Under the pieces are notes generated by a model. That model made no database searches. It had not been told where the DNA came from and worked only from the letters and a program-made list of their open reading frames with translations. Of a DNA stretch of 64,000 nt, positions 8,765-19,620 are shown one piece after another; the first letter of the stretch is position 1; every line of letters begins with the position of its first letter. Both the position numbers and the translations under genes were made by a program. The stretch is from NCBI GenBank assembly GCA_965219035.1, contig CBDCMR010000004.1:930001-994000 (forward strand). Direction: 5' to 3'. Source of the DNA: CBDCKN01 sp965219035 (GTDB lineage Bacteria > Gemmatimonadota > Gemmatimonadetes > Longimicrobiales > Gaopeijiaceae).

Positions 8765-9187
8765 TCAGAGTCTCTCTATGATGTAGCTGATGCGCCAGTT
8801 GGACATGGCTTCGGGATCCGACGATCCCTCGTCCGCAGGCTCGTAGAGTCCTGCCCAGTCATCCACCGGCCCATTGAACTCCCTGCGGTAACGATCGAGC
8901 TCGTCGTTGGCGGAGAGGACGTCGATCTCTTCGCCGAACAGATCGACGACCAGGTGGTCCTCCACGTCGCCCTCGAACAGCACTTTGTTCAGAGTGACGA
9001 AATTCCAGCCTGGCTTGTCCGAGAGGGAGTAGTGGCCCTCCTCGGGGAAGCGGGTCTCCTCCGAGAGACCGCCACTGTTCTCACTCGAGACACGCGAACG
9101 GAACCGGAACTCTCCCGTCTCCTTGAAGAACGGCTCGAGCTTGTCGAGAATCTTGATCCGCTTCAGCGTGACACGAATCCGCGCCAT
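8765..9187 (-). CDS. Uncharacterised 140-aa acidic protein between the mutase subunits
   Basis: I do not recognise this family. It begins MARIRVTLKRIKILDKLEP, is predicted to be beta-rich and acidic, has no signal peptide or membrane segment, and ends WRISYIIERL. A good Shine-Dalgarno sequence (GGAGGAG) precedes the ATG at 9187, and codon use resembles its neighbours, so it is likely real. It runs against the flow of the locus, convergent with the large mutase subunit (19-bp gap) and divergent from the small subunit. The N-terminus resembles proteins with a C2-like sandwich, but this is only an impression. Confidence 0.7.
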   Translation of the reverse strand: MARIRVTLKRIKILDKLEPFFKETGEFRFRSRVSSENSGGLSEETRFPEEGHYSLSDKPGWNFVTLNKVLFEGDVEDHLVVDLFGEEIDVLSANDELDRYRREFNGPVDDWAGLYEPADEGSSDPEAMSNWRISYIIERL

Positions 9188-9385
9188 CGATCATCTCCTC
9201 CAGACTGGAGCGTTTGAATCCCACTGCGGCCGGACTGCCGTCCGACGGCCTGAATTTGGCCGATGTTATACATGAGCGCTCTGTTTGTCCAGCGACATGT
9301 GACGACCTCTCTCAAACCGATAGATTTGAAACGCTTTGCGCGACCAGACGGGATCGCGCCTGGAGCATTCCAAACGGAGAATCCC

Positions 9386-9805
9386 ATGTCGTCGGAGGAT
9401 CGACAGATTCGAGTGCTGGTGGCCAAGCCTGGGTTGGACGGCCACGACCGCGGGGCCAAGGTCATCGCCGCGTCCTTCAGGGACGCCGGTTTCGAGGTCA
9501 TCTACACGGGTCTCCATCAGACGCCCGAGATGATCGTAAATGCCGCCGTCCAGGAGGACGTGGATGTGGTAGCCCTGTCAGTCCTGTCTGGGGCCCACAT
9601 GACGCTCTTTCCGAGGGTTCTGGAGCTGCTCAGGGAGGAGGGCGCGGACCACATGCTCCTCACCGGGGGCGGAATCATCTCCGAGGGGGACATGCATGCG
9701 CTCTCGGGGCAGGGCGTGGGGAAGCTTTTTGGCCCCGGCACATCCACCGCCGACGCCGTGGCGTACGTCCGTGATTGGTTCGCCACACGCGAGGAGAGGG
9801 TCTGA
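9386..9805 (+). CDS. Adenosylcobalamin-dependent acyl-CoA mutase, B12-binding (small) subunit
   Basis: A 139-aa cobalamin-binding domain with the base-off motif GLDGHDRGAK (DxHxxG), SVLSGAHMTLFP (SxL) and LLTGGGI (GG), all in normal order. It carries the cobalamin that pairs with the catalytic chain at 7021. The frame is open further upstream, but the ATG at 9386 yields a start 8 residues before the first strand (IRVLVAKPG), as is normal. The carboxyltransferase gene follows with a 1-bp gap. Separation from the large subunit by an oppositely oriented gene is unusual, and implies its own promoter in 9188-9385. Confidence 0.92.
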   Translation: MSSEDRQIRVLVAKPGLDGHDRGAKVIAASFRDAGFEVIYTGLHQTPEMIVNAAVQEDVDVVALSVLSGAHMTLFPRVLELLREEGADHMLLTGGGIISEGDMHALSGQGVGKLFGPGTSTADAVAYVRDWFATREERV

Positions 9806-9806
9806 C

Positions 9807-11538
<1,732 letters not shown>

Positions 11539-11546
<8 letters not shown>

Positions 11547-12915
11547 GGGGGACGTCGTACGCATCGCCTCGGGACAGGGCTTCTGGGGCGACGATCCCGA
11601 GGCGCCCGTGCGCCAGGTGGAGGGCGGCCCCATCGACTACCTCATGATGGACTACCTGGCCGAGGTCACCATGTCCATCATGCAGAAGCAACGCGCCCGG
11701 GACCCGTCGGCCGGGTACGCCCGGGACTTCGTGCCCCTGATGGGCCGGATCTTCCCGACGTGCGTGGAGCGAGAGATCACGGTGATCACCAACGCCGGTG
11801 GCGTGAATCCTCGCGGGTGTGCGGAGGCCCTGGTCGAGGCGGGACGCGAGGCCGGAGTCGGAGGGAAGGCCACCGTGGGCATGGTCGTGGGTGACGACCT
11901 CATGGACCGGCTCGACGGGTTCCTCGCCGACGGCCATCAGCTCCGCAACATGGAGACGGACGAGCCCCTCTGGGTCATCCGTGATCGGGTGCAGAGCGCC
12001 AACGTCTACATGGGCGCCCGACCCATCCTGCAGGCTCTCGGTCTAGGAGCCGATGTGGTGGTGACGGGCCGCTCCACCGACACGGCCCTTACATACGGAC
12101 CGATGATCCACGAGTTCGGGTGGGCCCTGGACGACTGGGACCGCCTGGCCTCCGGAGTGGTGGCGGGGCACATCAACGAATGCGGCGCTCAATGTACCGG
12201 CGGGAATTGCCTCATCGACTGGTGGTCCGTCCCGAACCTGGCCGAAGTCGGCTTTCCCATCATCGAGGCCAACGCCGACGGCACTTTCGTGGTGACCAAG
12301 AACGACGGATCGGGCGGTCGGGTCACCCGGGGCACGGTCACCGAGCAGATCGTCTACGAGATGGGAGATCCCCGGACATACATCACTCCGGACGTCGTCG
12401 CCGACTTCACCACCATCGAGCTCGAGGACGAGGGCGAGGACCGGGTCCGGATCAAAGGAGTCCGGGGCGGGGAGGCCACGGAGTTCATGAAGGTGTCCAT
12501 CGCCTATTCCGACGGGTTCAAGGCCGTGGGCACCCTGACGTACGCCTGGCCCGACGCGGCCGCCAAGGCCCGGGCGGCCGACCGGGTGCTCCGGGAGCGT
12601 CTGGAACGCCTCGGCCTCGTTCTAGAGGTGCGCACGGAGCTGGTTGGTTGGGACTCGACGCACGGCGCTCTGGTGGGGCCGCCGCCTGCGGATCTGCCCG
12701 AGCTGCAGCTTCGGGTGGGAGTGCGAGGGAGGGACCGGGCGGCGGTGGAGCGCTTCACGCGGGAGATCGCGCCTCTGGTCCTGACCGGGCCTCCCTCGGT
12801 GACGGGTTTCGCCGGGGGCAGACCTCGTGTTCAGGAGATCATGGCGTATTGGCCGGCCCTGATCGAGAAGGAAGCGGTGGAGCCTCATCTGATGGTGGAG
12901 GTCTTCGATGTCTAG
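11539..12915 (+). CDS. AtuA-like (DUF1446) acyl-CoA catabolism protein, large part
   Basis: A 458-aa protein of the acyclic terpene utilisation AtuA/DUF1446 family: an N-terminal GQGFWGDD, VITNAGGVNPRGCAEAL, VVVTGRSTDTALTYGPMIHE and HINECGAQCTGGN. The biochemical role of the family is unknown; members co-occur with acyl-CoA carboxylases and dehydrogenases in citronellol/geraniol and leucine-type degradation. The ATG at 11539 overlaps the carboxyltransferase stop by 8 bp. AtuA proteins often end in an extra small domain; here that domain is a separate downstream gene overlapping by 8 bp. Confidence 0.85.
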
Positions 12916-13300
12916 GCCCTCGCGGATCCAGCTGGTCGACCTTGCGCATGCCCGCTCCGGCGACAAGGGCGACACGGCCAACGTGGGCGTGATCGCCTAC
13001 GATCCGAGCCACTACGAGCTCCTCAAGGAGGTTGTGACGGTGGAGCGCGTGAAGGAGCATTTCGGCGAGATGGTGCTCGGCCCCGTGGAGCGCTTCGAGC
13101 TGCCAAACCTCGGCGCCCTCAACTTCCTGCTGCACAACGCCCTCGACGGGGGAGGCACCATGTCTCTCATGAACGACGCTCAGGGGAAGGTCTTCAGCAC
13201 GGCGCTGCTCCGCTTGGAGGTCGACGTGCCCGCCGAGGTGGCGGAGGCCGTACGAGGTCGGGGACGAGCCCCCGCCGCTGAAGGCGAGAAGCCCTCATGA
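12908..13300 (+). CDS. AtuA C-terminal-domain-like small protein
   Basis: A 130-aa protein starting with VDLAHARSGDKGDTANVGVI, the signature of the domain at the C-terminus of long AtuA/DUF1446 proteins. It continues into LGALNFLLHNALDGGGTMS, also typical. It overlaps its upstream partner by 8 bp and the downstream hydratase by 4 bp, so the pair is probably made in equal amounts and works as one complex. The last 15 or so residues are Pro/Ala-rich and probably disordered. Function unknown beyond this association. Confidence 0.85.
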   Translation: MSRPSRIQLVDLAHARSGDKGDTANVGVIAYDPSHYELLKEVVTVERVKEHFGEMVLGPVERFELPNLGALNFLLHNALDGGGTMSLMNDAQGKVFSTALLRLEVDVPAEVAEAVRGRGRAPAAEGEKPS

Positions 13301-14058
13301 CGTCCTCGATCTTGGAGGTGCACGTCTCAGACGGGATCTGCCGGTTGACGCTCAACCGTGCGGAGAAGCGGAACGCCTTGAACGGTGAGCTCATCTCTGC
13401 TCTGGCTGAGGCACTCCACGGTGCATCGGACGACGACGCGGTCCGTGTCATCGCCATCCGGGGTGCTGGCGAGGACTTCTGTGCAGGGGCGGACCTGGCA
13501 GAGCTGGAGCGGACCCTCGACCTGGGCTACGAGGCGAGCGTGGCCGACGCCATGACCCTCGGCAATCTCTTCATCCAGATGCGGCGTCATCCCAAGCCCA
13601 TCGTCGCTGTGGTCCACGGACGGGCCTTGGCAGGCGGCTGCGGGCTGGCCACCGCGTGCGACCTGGTTCTGGCCAGCGACGACGCGGAATTCGGCTATCC
13701 GGAGGTCAATCTCGGCTTCGTTCCGGCCATGGTCATGGCGATCTTGCGTCGCAAGGTCACGGAATCCGTTGCCTTCGAGCTCTTGACCACGGGCGAGCGG
13801 ATCTCGGCCGAGAGGGCAGGGCAGATCGGGCTGGTCAATCGAGTCTTCGGGGCCGCCGATTTCGAGGCCGGCGCATCCCGGTTCCTCGAGACGCTCGCGC
13901 AGAAGCCGGCGTCGGCGCTGGAGCTCTCCAAGGGCCTGCTCTACGAGCTGGACGAGGCCGGCTTCGAAGAGGCCATCACAAAGGGCTCGGAGGTGAACGC
14001 CGTCGCTCGCCGGACCGAGGCGTGTCGGGAGGGCGTCCGGCGGTTCCTGGACCACTGA
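13297..14058 (+). CDS. Enoyl-CoA hydratase/isomerase (crotonase family)
   Basis: A 253-aa crotonase. The oxyanion-hole segment is GAGEDFCAGADLAEL (residues 53-67), and the second motif VHGRALAGGCGLATACD is followed by GYPEVNLGFVPAM with the catalytic-type Glu. The FVPAMV sequence resembles methylglutaconyl-CoA hydratases of leucine degradation more than short-chain crotonases. With the carboxyltransferase and AtuA-like genes this gives a leucine/terpene-like set. The start codon overlaps the previous stop by 4 bp. Confidence 0.9.
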   Translation: MTSSILEVHVSDGICRLTLNRAEKRNALNGELISALAEALHGASDDDAVRVIAIRGAGEDFCAGADLAELERTLDLGYEASVADAMTLGNLFIQMRRHPKPIVAVVHGRALAGGCGLATACDLVLASDDAEFGYPEVNLGFVPAMVMAILRRKVTESVAFELLTTGERISAERAGQIGLVNRVFGAADFEAGASRFLETLAQKPASALELSKGLLYELDEAGFEEAITKGSEVNAVARRTEACREGVRRFLDH

Positions 14059-14243
14059 TGGTACGGCTTCTCGAGTGGAGGATCCGGCTTTTCGGGATCG
14101 GCGCGGTGCTCGGCTTGGCGGGCATCTTCCTGGAGGCCGCCTGGCTGGTGACGGTGGCTCTGGTCGTACTCCTCGCTGGCGTGGCGGTGAGGTACTCGCC
14201 GGACCGAGACCCGGTGGAAGAGGAGGAGGATCTGGGGGCCTGA
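14058..14243 (+). CDS. Small two-helix membrane protein
   Basis: A 61-aa protein whose ATG overlaps the hydratase stop by one base (TGATG). It has two hydrophobic stretches (about residues 12-28 and 30-46) between a basic N-terminus and an acidic C-terminal tail. Too short to assign; codon use and coupling make it plausible. Confidence 0.55.
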   Translation: MVRLLEWRIRLFGIGAVLGLAGIFLEAAWLVTVALVVLLAGVAVRYSPDRDPVEEEEDLGA

Positions 14244-14284
14244 ACCGTCATTGAGGTGCCCACTCGCTCGGGCGACGGTCCCGC

Positions 14285-15841
14285 ATGTCTCCGGATCTGG
14301 CTCTGGCCCATCAGCTCCTCGAGCAGCACTTCGGCTTCTCGTCCTTCCGCCCGGGCCAAGAGCGCCTGGTGGCAGCCGGGATGTCGGGCCGGGACGCCCT
14401 GGGGGTTCTTCCCACGGGAGGGGGCAAGAGCCTCTGCTATCAGGTGCCCGCCCTCGCCCTGCCGGGCCTCACGCTGGTGCTGAGCCCCCTGATCTCCCTC
14501 ATGGAGGATCAGACGAAGCGGGCCGTGGCGGCCAGGATTCCAGCCGCGTTTCTCACCAGTGGACTTTCCGGCGGCGAGCGCCGGAGGGTGCTGCGAGAGG
14601 CCGTGGGCGGGCGTGTGAAGCTCCTCTTTGCGGCGCCGGAGCGCCTGGAGACCACTGGCTTCATCGACGCGCTCCGCGGGACGCGGGTGTCGCTGGTGGC
14701 CGTGGACGAAGCGCATTGCATATCGGAGTGGGGCCACGACTTCCGGCCGTCCTACCGTCGCATCGGCCTGCTCCGGGAAAGGCTCCGGGCCCCGTTTATG
14801 GCGCTGACCGCCACGGCCACCCCCAAGGTACGGGAAGATATCATCGCAGTTCTCGGCCTTGTGGACCCGGTTCCTGTCGTGGGCTCATTCGATCGCCCCA
14901 ACCTGGCCTGGCATATCGCACGAGCGGAGGATCACAGCTCCAAGGTCCGAGTCCTCCGGCGGATGGTGCGTGAGGAGAAGGGCGCCGTCGTCGTATATGC
15001 GGGGACTCGCCGCGTCGTGGAGGTTATCCGCGTCGATTTGGCCAGCCTCGGCGTCGCGGCGACGGCATATCACGCGGGTCTGGAACCTGGGCCACGGAGC
15101 CGTGTGCAGGACGATTTCCTCTCAGGGAGGACCCGTGTGGTCGTCGCCACGAACGCCTTCGGCATGGGAGTGGACAAGAGCGATGTCCGCCTCGTTCTCC
15201 ACTACCAGCTGCCGGGCACGTTGGAGTCCTACTACCAGGAGGCGGGGCGGGCCGGACGGGATGGAGCGCCGGCGCGCTGCGTGGCTCTTCACGGCCGCCA
15301 CGACCACCGGCTGCACGAGGCGTTCATCGACCGCTCGCGGCCTCCCGTACGGGTGCTCAAAAGGGCTCGCAGGGCCCTCCACAGGGCCGTGGGAGCCGGC
15401 GCGCGTGGGCTGTTGGACGTCGATCGTGCGGCCCGGGACGCCCGCTGCACGGGTGAAGAGTTCATGGGCACGCTGGAAGCTCTCGAACGGCTCGGATCGG
15501 TCCGAATCTACGGCGGATCTGGCCCGCGGGGCTCGGATTGGACCCTTTCGGGTAACAAAGGACCGAGGTCGTCGTCGGAACGAAGCCGTGAGAGTGAGCT
15601 CCTGGATATGGGAGTTCGGTCTTCGATTCCCGACTGGTCCGGTCCTCGCCGGCTACGGGAAGCTGCGCTGGACGGCCTTCGAAATGTCCGGGCGTACGCC
15701 GACGCCAGCCGGTGCAGGCGAGCGGTGCTCCTCGAGTACTTCGGGGACGGGACACCGGCCTGTGGGGGCTGCGACCTCTGTGATGCGCAGAGCCGACGGG
15801 GGTTGCGACGAATCTTCGTCAAAGAAAAACCGTATGCATAG
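14285..15841 (+). CDS. recQ: ATP-dependent DNA helicase RecQ
   Basis: A 518-aa RecQ-type superfamily 2 helicase: Q-motif FGFSSFRPGQE, Walker A PTGGGKS, the VDEAHCISEWGHDFR box, SFDRPNLAW, and EAGRAGRDG of motif VI. A reduced C-terminal zinc-binding segment has CRRAVLLEYFG then CGGCDLC. It is shorter than E. coli RecQ and has no HRDC domain, a common short form. It unwinds 3'-5' in recombination and replication repair. The end overlaps the acyl-CoA dehydrogenase start by 8 bp, an unlikely functional pair that reflects tight packing. Confidence 0.92.
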   Translation: MSPDLALAHQLLEQHFGFSSFRPGQERLVAAGMSGRDALGVLPTGGGKSLCYQVPALALPGLTLVLSPLISLMEDQTKRAVAARIPAAFLTSGLSGGERRRVLREAVGGRVKLLFAAPERLETTGFIDALRGTRVSLVAVDEAHCISEWGHDFRPSYRRIGLLRERLRAPFMALTATATPKVREDIIAVLGLVDPVPVVGSFDRPNLAWHIARAEDHSSKVRVLRRMVREEKGAVVVYAGTRRVVEVIRVDLASLGVAATAYHAGLEPGPRSRVQDDFLSGRTRVVVATNAFGMGVDKSDVRLVLHYQLPGTLESYYQEAGRAGRDGAPARCVALHGRHDHRLHEAFIDRSRPPVRVLKRARRALHRAVGAGARGLLDVDRAARDARCTGEEFMGTLEALERLGSVRIYGGSGPRGSDWTLSGNKGPRSSSERSRESELLDMGVRSSIPDWSGPRRLREAALDGLRNVRAYADASRCRRAVLLEYFGDGTPACGGCDLCDAQSRRGLRRIFVKEKPYA

Positions 15842-17060
15842 ATATCTGTCGGAAGAGCACGACTGCTTCGTGCAAGAGGTCCGGGCCTTCGCCCAAGAGT
15901 CCATCGCACCCATCGCGAGGGATGCCGACGAGTCGAAGGAGTTCCCCTGGGAGACCGTCAAGGCGATGGGGGAGATGGGGCTCTTGGGAGTGCCCGTCCC
16001 CCGGGAGCTCGGGGGCATGGGACGCGACTACTTGAGTTACATTCTCGTGGTCGAGGAGCTCGCCAAGGTCGACGCGAGCCACGCCATCACCGTTTCCGCG
16101 CACACCACGTTGGGCACGGGTCCGATACTGGCATTCGGAACGGACGTGCAGCGGGAGCGGTATGTTCCGCCTCTGGCGAGCGGCAAGGTCCTCGGGGGCT
16201 TCGGCCTCACGGAGCCGGGAGCGGGATCCGATGCAGGGGGAACCACCGCCAGGGCCGTCCGGGAGAACGGCGGGTACCGCGTAAACGGATCGAAGATCTT
16301 CATCACCCACGCCGGAGTGGGTGAGATTTTCACGGTCACGGCGGTGACCCAACCCGATCAGGGATCTGACGGAATCTCGAGCTTCATCGTGTGCAAGCCG
16401 ACGGTGGATCTGGAGCGGGCCCGCTCCCTCGGCTTCGGGCACGACGACGACCTTCCGTTCCTGGAGGGGGTGCGGGCGGGCAAGAAAGAAGACAAGATGG
16501 GGTGGAGAGCTTCCGACACGCGGGAGCTGCTGATAGAAGATGCGCTCGTCCCAGAAGAGGATCGTCTCGGTGAGGAGGGAGAGGGCTTCATCAACTTCAT
16601 GAAGACCCTCGACGCCGGCCGGATCGGCCTCGCGGCCCTCTCTCTGGGATTGGCCGAAGGGGGGTTCGAAACGGCACTCCGGTATGCGAACGAGCGCGAA
16701 CAGTTTGGAAAAAAGATCTGGGATTTCCAGAACATTCAGTTTGAGTTGGCGGATATCGCCACGGACATTCAAGCAGGGAAGCACCTCACATACCACGCAG
16801 CCTGGCTCAAGGATCACGACCAGCCATTCACGAAGGAGGCCTCCATGGCCAAGCTCTTCTGTTCCGAGCTTGCCATGCGAGCCACGCACAAGGCGGTCCA
16901 GATCATGGGTGGGGCGGGATACACCGCCGACTACCCGGTGGAGCGCATGATGCGCGACGCCAAGGTTTGCGAGATCGGTGAGGGAACTAACGAGATCCAG
17001 CGTTTGGTGATCGGTCGACAGCTCGTCAAGGAGACGTTCGGCGGATCGGCGCTGGCATAA
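15834..17060 (+). CDS. Acyl-CoA dehydrogenase
   Basis: A 408-aa flavin-dependent acyl-CoA dehydrogenase: GGFGLTEPGAGSDAGG (FAD-binding loop), LFCSELAMRATHKAVQIMGG, and GEGTNEIQR, where Glu is the usual catalytic base position. It introduces the alpha-beta double bond into a short or branched acyl-CoA and passes electrons to electron-transfer flavoprotein. The frame is open far upstream, but ATG 15834 is the family-appropriate start, inside the last codons of recQ. About 20 residues around 200-220 (HDDDLPFLEGVRAGKKEDK) are more charged than in most relatives. Confidence 0.9.
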   Translation: MHRYLSEEHDCFVQEVRAFAQESIAPIARDADESKEFPWETVKAMGEMGLLGVPVPRELGGMGRDYLSYILVVEELAKVDASHAITVSAHTTLGTGPILAFGTDVQRERYVPPLASGKVLGGFGLTEPGAGSDAGGTTARAVRENGGYRVNGSKIFITHAGVGEIFTVTAVTQPDQGSDGISSFIVCKPTVDLERARSLGFGHDDDLPFLEGVRAGKKEDKMGWRASDTRELLIEDALVPEEDRLGEEGEGFINFMKTLDAGRIGLAALSLGLAEGGFETALRYANEREQFGKKIWDFQNIQFELADIATDIQAGKHLTYHAAWLKDHDQPFTKEASMAKLFCSELAMRATHKAVQIMGGAGYTADYPVERMMRDAKVCEIGEGTNEIQRLVIGRQLVKETFGGSALA

Positions 17061-17197
17061 CAGGGCAGCTCACTCGGGCCGCTGGCTCGCCAACGCGGGC
17101 CCAAGCTGCGGCCGGCTTCGCTCCTCCCCACAACGAGGGAGGGACGAGGCCGGGGTAGCCTGGGCGCACCGGCGGGATTGGCCACGAGTAGCCGACC

Positions 17198-17203
17198 AAG
17201 GAG
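17198..17203 (+). promoter_or_regulatory. Ribosome-binding site that fixes the TTG start of rng
   Basis: AAGGAG lies nine bases before the TTG at 17213. No ATG or GTG with a comparable site is near, so this decides the start. Confidence 0.75.
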
Positions 17204-17212
17204 AAAAATACA

Positions 17213-18736
17213 TTGAGGAGAGAAATCCTCGTGAGCGCCACGGCCCACGAATCGTGGGTAGCGCTCATGGAAGACGAGCAGTTGGTCGAGTTGATGTTCG
17301 ACCGGCCCGATCGAGGGCGTCTGCTCGGAGACATCTATCTGGGCAAGGTCGAGGCGGTTCTGCCCGGCATTCAGGCCGCTTTCGTCGATATCGGAACGGA
17401 CAAGGCGGGATTCCTCCACGTCGCCGACCTCGACACGGGTGACGACGACGAGGAGGACGGTGGAGGAGGAAGACGGCGCCGCCCGAAGAAGGATCCTCCC
17501 ATTCAGGACCTCATCAAGAAGGGCCAGCAGGTGATCGTGCAGATCACCAAGGAGCCCATCAGTAACAAGGGACCCCGCCTGACCGCCGAGGTCTCGCTGC
17601 CGGGTCGATTCCTCGTCTACATGCCTGGCTCGTCCCACGTGGGCGTCAGCCGGAAGATCGAGGATCGGGACGAGCGCTCGCGGCTGCGCAAGCTCGCCAA
17701 GGGCATCCTGCCCAAGAACAGCGGGGGCATCATCGTCCGAACCGTGAGCGAGGAGCTCAACGAGGACACTTTCAGGAAGGAGTTCAAGCGCCTCAGTGCG
17801 AACTGGAAGAAGATCCTCAAGAAGAGGGAAGGCGCCAAGGCTCCGGCGCTCCTGCACCGTGAGGCGAAGCTCATCAGCGGGGTGATTCGAGACCTCTTCA
17901 GCAATCGCTTCGAGTCGATCACCGTGGACAACAAAGCGATCTACAACGAGATCCTCCAATACGTGAAGGGCGTGGCGCCCGACCTGAAGGACCGTGTCCG
18001 GCTCTATTCGGACCCGGTCTCGCTCTTCGACAAGCACGGGATCGGAGAAGAGATCCAGGCGGCGTTCGAGAAGAAGGTGATCATGCCCTCCGGCGGCTAC
18101 ATCATCATCGAGCCCACCGAGGCGCTCGTGTCTATCGACGTCAATACGGGACGCTACAAGGGGAAGAAAGACCCCGAGGGCACCATCCTCACGACCAACC
18201 TGGACGCCGCGAAAGAGATCGCCCGTCAGCTCCGGCTGCGGGACGTAGGGGGCATCATCGTGTGCGACTTCATCGACATGGAGTCCCAGCAGAATCGCGA
18301 TCGTGTCCTTCATGAGCTGAGGACTCACTTGGGGCGCGATAGTGCCCGCACCAAGGCCTTCGAGGTCTCGGGATTGGGATTGGTGGAGATGACACGGCAG
18401 CGGGTCCGTCCGTCTCTCTTCAACTCCCTCACCAAGACCTGTGATCACTGCGACGGCGGGGGCCGCGTCTACACCGCGGCAACAGTGGTCCGCCAGATCG
18501 AGAGGAGTCTCAGGAGAGTTTCCGCCAAGGGCGAGGAGCGGGAGATCCTGATCCGGATGCATCCCGAAGTGACCCTGCGGATCCTCGAGGACGAGCCGGA
18601 CTTCCTGCGGAGACTGGGACGACATACCAAGCTGTCGCTGGATATGACGGACGATCCGCTGCTCAGGGAGCATGAGTTCCGGATCCTTTCAAGCGCTGCG
18701 GAAACGGACGTGACGGCCCGATACGCAGCCGCATGA
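17213..18736 (+). CDS. rng: Ribonuclease G (RNase E/G family)
   Basis: A 507-aa RNase E/G catalytic protein. It has the N-terminal REILVSAT strand, an S1 domain (DKAGFLHVADL near residue 60) interrupted by an acidic-then-basic insert (about residues 77-100), the DNase I-like subdomain with SIDVNTGRY, and the zinc-link CDHC. It cleaves single-stranded RNA in rRNA processing and mRNA decay. The start is a TTG at 17213 with Shine-Dalgarno AAGGAG at 17198-17203. The order rng-rplU-rpmA is common in bacteria. Confidence 0.93.
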   Translation: MRREILVSATAHESWVALMEDEQLVELMFDRPDRGRLLGDIYLGKVEAVLPGIQAAFVDIGTDKAGFLHVADLDTGDDDEEDGGGGRRRRPKKDPPIQDLIKKGQQVIVQITKEPISNKGPRLTAEVSLPGRFLVYMPGSSHVGVSRKIEDRDERSRLRKLAKGILPKNSGGIIVRTVSEELNEDTFRKEFKRLSANWKKILKKREGAKAPALLHREAKLISGVIRDLFSNRFESITVDNKAIYNEILQYVKGVAPDLKDRVRLYSDPVSLFDKHGIGEEIQAAFEKKVIMPSGGYIIIEPTEALVSIDVNTGRYKGKKDPEGTILTTNLDAAKEIARQLRLRDVGGIIVCDFIDMESQQNRDRVLHELRTHLGRDSARTKAFEVSGLGLVEMTRQRVRPSLFNSLTKTCDHCDGGGRVYTAATVVRQIERSLRRVSAKGEEREILIRMHPEVTLRILEDEPDFLRRLGRHTKLSLDMTDDPLLREHEFRILSSAAETDVTARYAAA

Positions 18737-18822
18737 GTGTCGCCGCGTCTTGACCCGGCTCCGGACTTCCATGAAGTTTTTAGGCTCTATTGGACGAGTT
18801 CGCACGGCCATCGAGGTGCAGC

Positions 18823-19134
18823 ATGTACGCCGTCTTCCAGACAGGTGGTAAGCAGTTCCGGGCGGAACCGGGCGTAAAGCTCCGGGTTCCTTCCCTGGAG
18901 GCGGAGGAGGGAAGCACCATCTCCTTCGACGAGGTTCTGCTCGCCTCGGACGGCGATGCGGTATCCGTTGGTCAGCCCACCGTAGGTGGCGCCAAGGTGA
19001 CCGCCGAGGTGCTCCGACACGGCAGGGACAAGAAGATCATCATATTCAAGCGGAAGCGCAGGAAAGGCTACCGCAGGAAGCAGGGACATCGGCAGAAGTT
19101 CACCGAGATTCGGATCGCTGACATCAAGCTTTAG
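18823..19134 (+). CDS. rplU: 50S ribosomal protein L21
   Basis: A 103-aa protein, normal L21 length, starting MYAVFQTGGKQFRAEPG and ending in the basic KRKRRKGYRRKQGHRQ segment that contacts 23S rRNA. The ATG at 18823 is chosen over an in-frame upstream ATG because MYAVF is the conserved N-terminus. L27 follows after 38 bp. Confidence 0.97.
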   Translation: MYAVFQTGGKQFRAEPGVKLRVPSLEAEEGSTISFDEVLLASDGDAVSVGQPTVGGAKVTAEVLRHGRDKKIIIFKRKRRKGYRRKQGHRQKFTEIRIADIKL

Positions 19135-19172
19135 CGAACCGACACCCGGGGCGATTCTCCGAGGGACATCTC

Positions 19173-19427
19173 ATGGCGCATAAGAAGGGCGTAGGCTCGA
19201 GCCGGAACGGCCGCGACAGCAATTCGAAGCGGCTCGGCGTAAAGCGATTCGGCGGGCAATGGGTCAGCGCTGGCAGCATCATCGTTCGCCAGCGTGGGAC
19301 GCATTTCCACCCGGGCCGTAACGTTTCTCGCGGAAGGGACGACACGTTGTTCGCCACTGCTGATGGTGTGGTGACGTTCGAGACTTACCGTCGGCGTAAA
19401 GCGGTTTCGGTCTACCCCGGCGAGTAG
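19173..19427 (+). CDS. rpmA: 50S ribosomal protein L27
   Basis: An 84-aa protein beginning MAHKKGVGSSRNGRDSNSKR, the L27 hallmark, with IIVRQRGTHFHPG. The N-terminus reaches the peptidyl-transferase centre. There is no cleavable N-terminal extension of the Firmicute type. A terminator-like hairpin follows. Confidence 0.97.
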   Translation: MAHKKGVGSSRNGRDSNSKRLGVKRFGGQWVSAGSIIVRQRGTHFHPGRNVSRGRDDTLFATADGVVTFETYRRRKAVSVYPGE

Positions 19428-19447
19428 TCCCGAGCAGAAAATTATCG

Positions 19448-19482
19448 AGTCCGCTCTGCAGGGGCTGCCTGTGGAGCGGACT
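19448..19482 (+). terminator. Intrinsic-type terminator after rpmA
   Basis: A perfect 9-bp stem, AGTCCGCTC with GAGCGGACT, and a 17-base loop is followed by a short T-rich stretch (TTCTCT). It begins 21 bases after the L27 stop and would end the rng-rplU-rpmA transcript. Confidence 0.65.
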
Positions 19483-19620
19483 TTCTCTATGCCTCGCACC
19501 CGCATCGAGAAGCCGAAGAGCTTGGATCCTTTCTGACAGTTACCGGTTCGGATGGGCGGGAGTGGATCTTTCTTGGGCATCGCTCTGTAAGGGGTGCGAG
19601 GGAAGAAATAGGGAGGGTAC

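Noticed and set aside
9188..9385. Cobalamin riboswitch upstream of the B12-binding subunit
   Set aside because: I looked for a B12-box-like segment in this spacer and saw none.
16931..18673. 580-aa minus open frame opposite rng
   Set aside because: Antisense frame of the RNase G gene, caused by high G+C; no family features.
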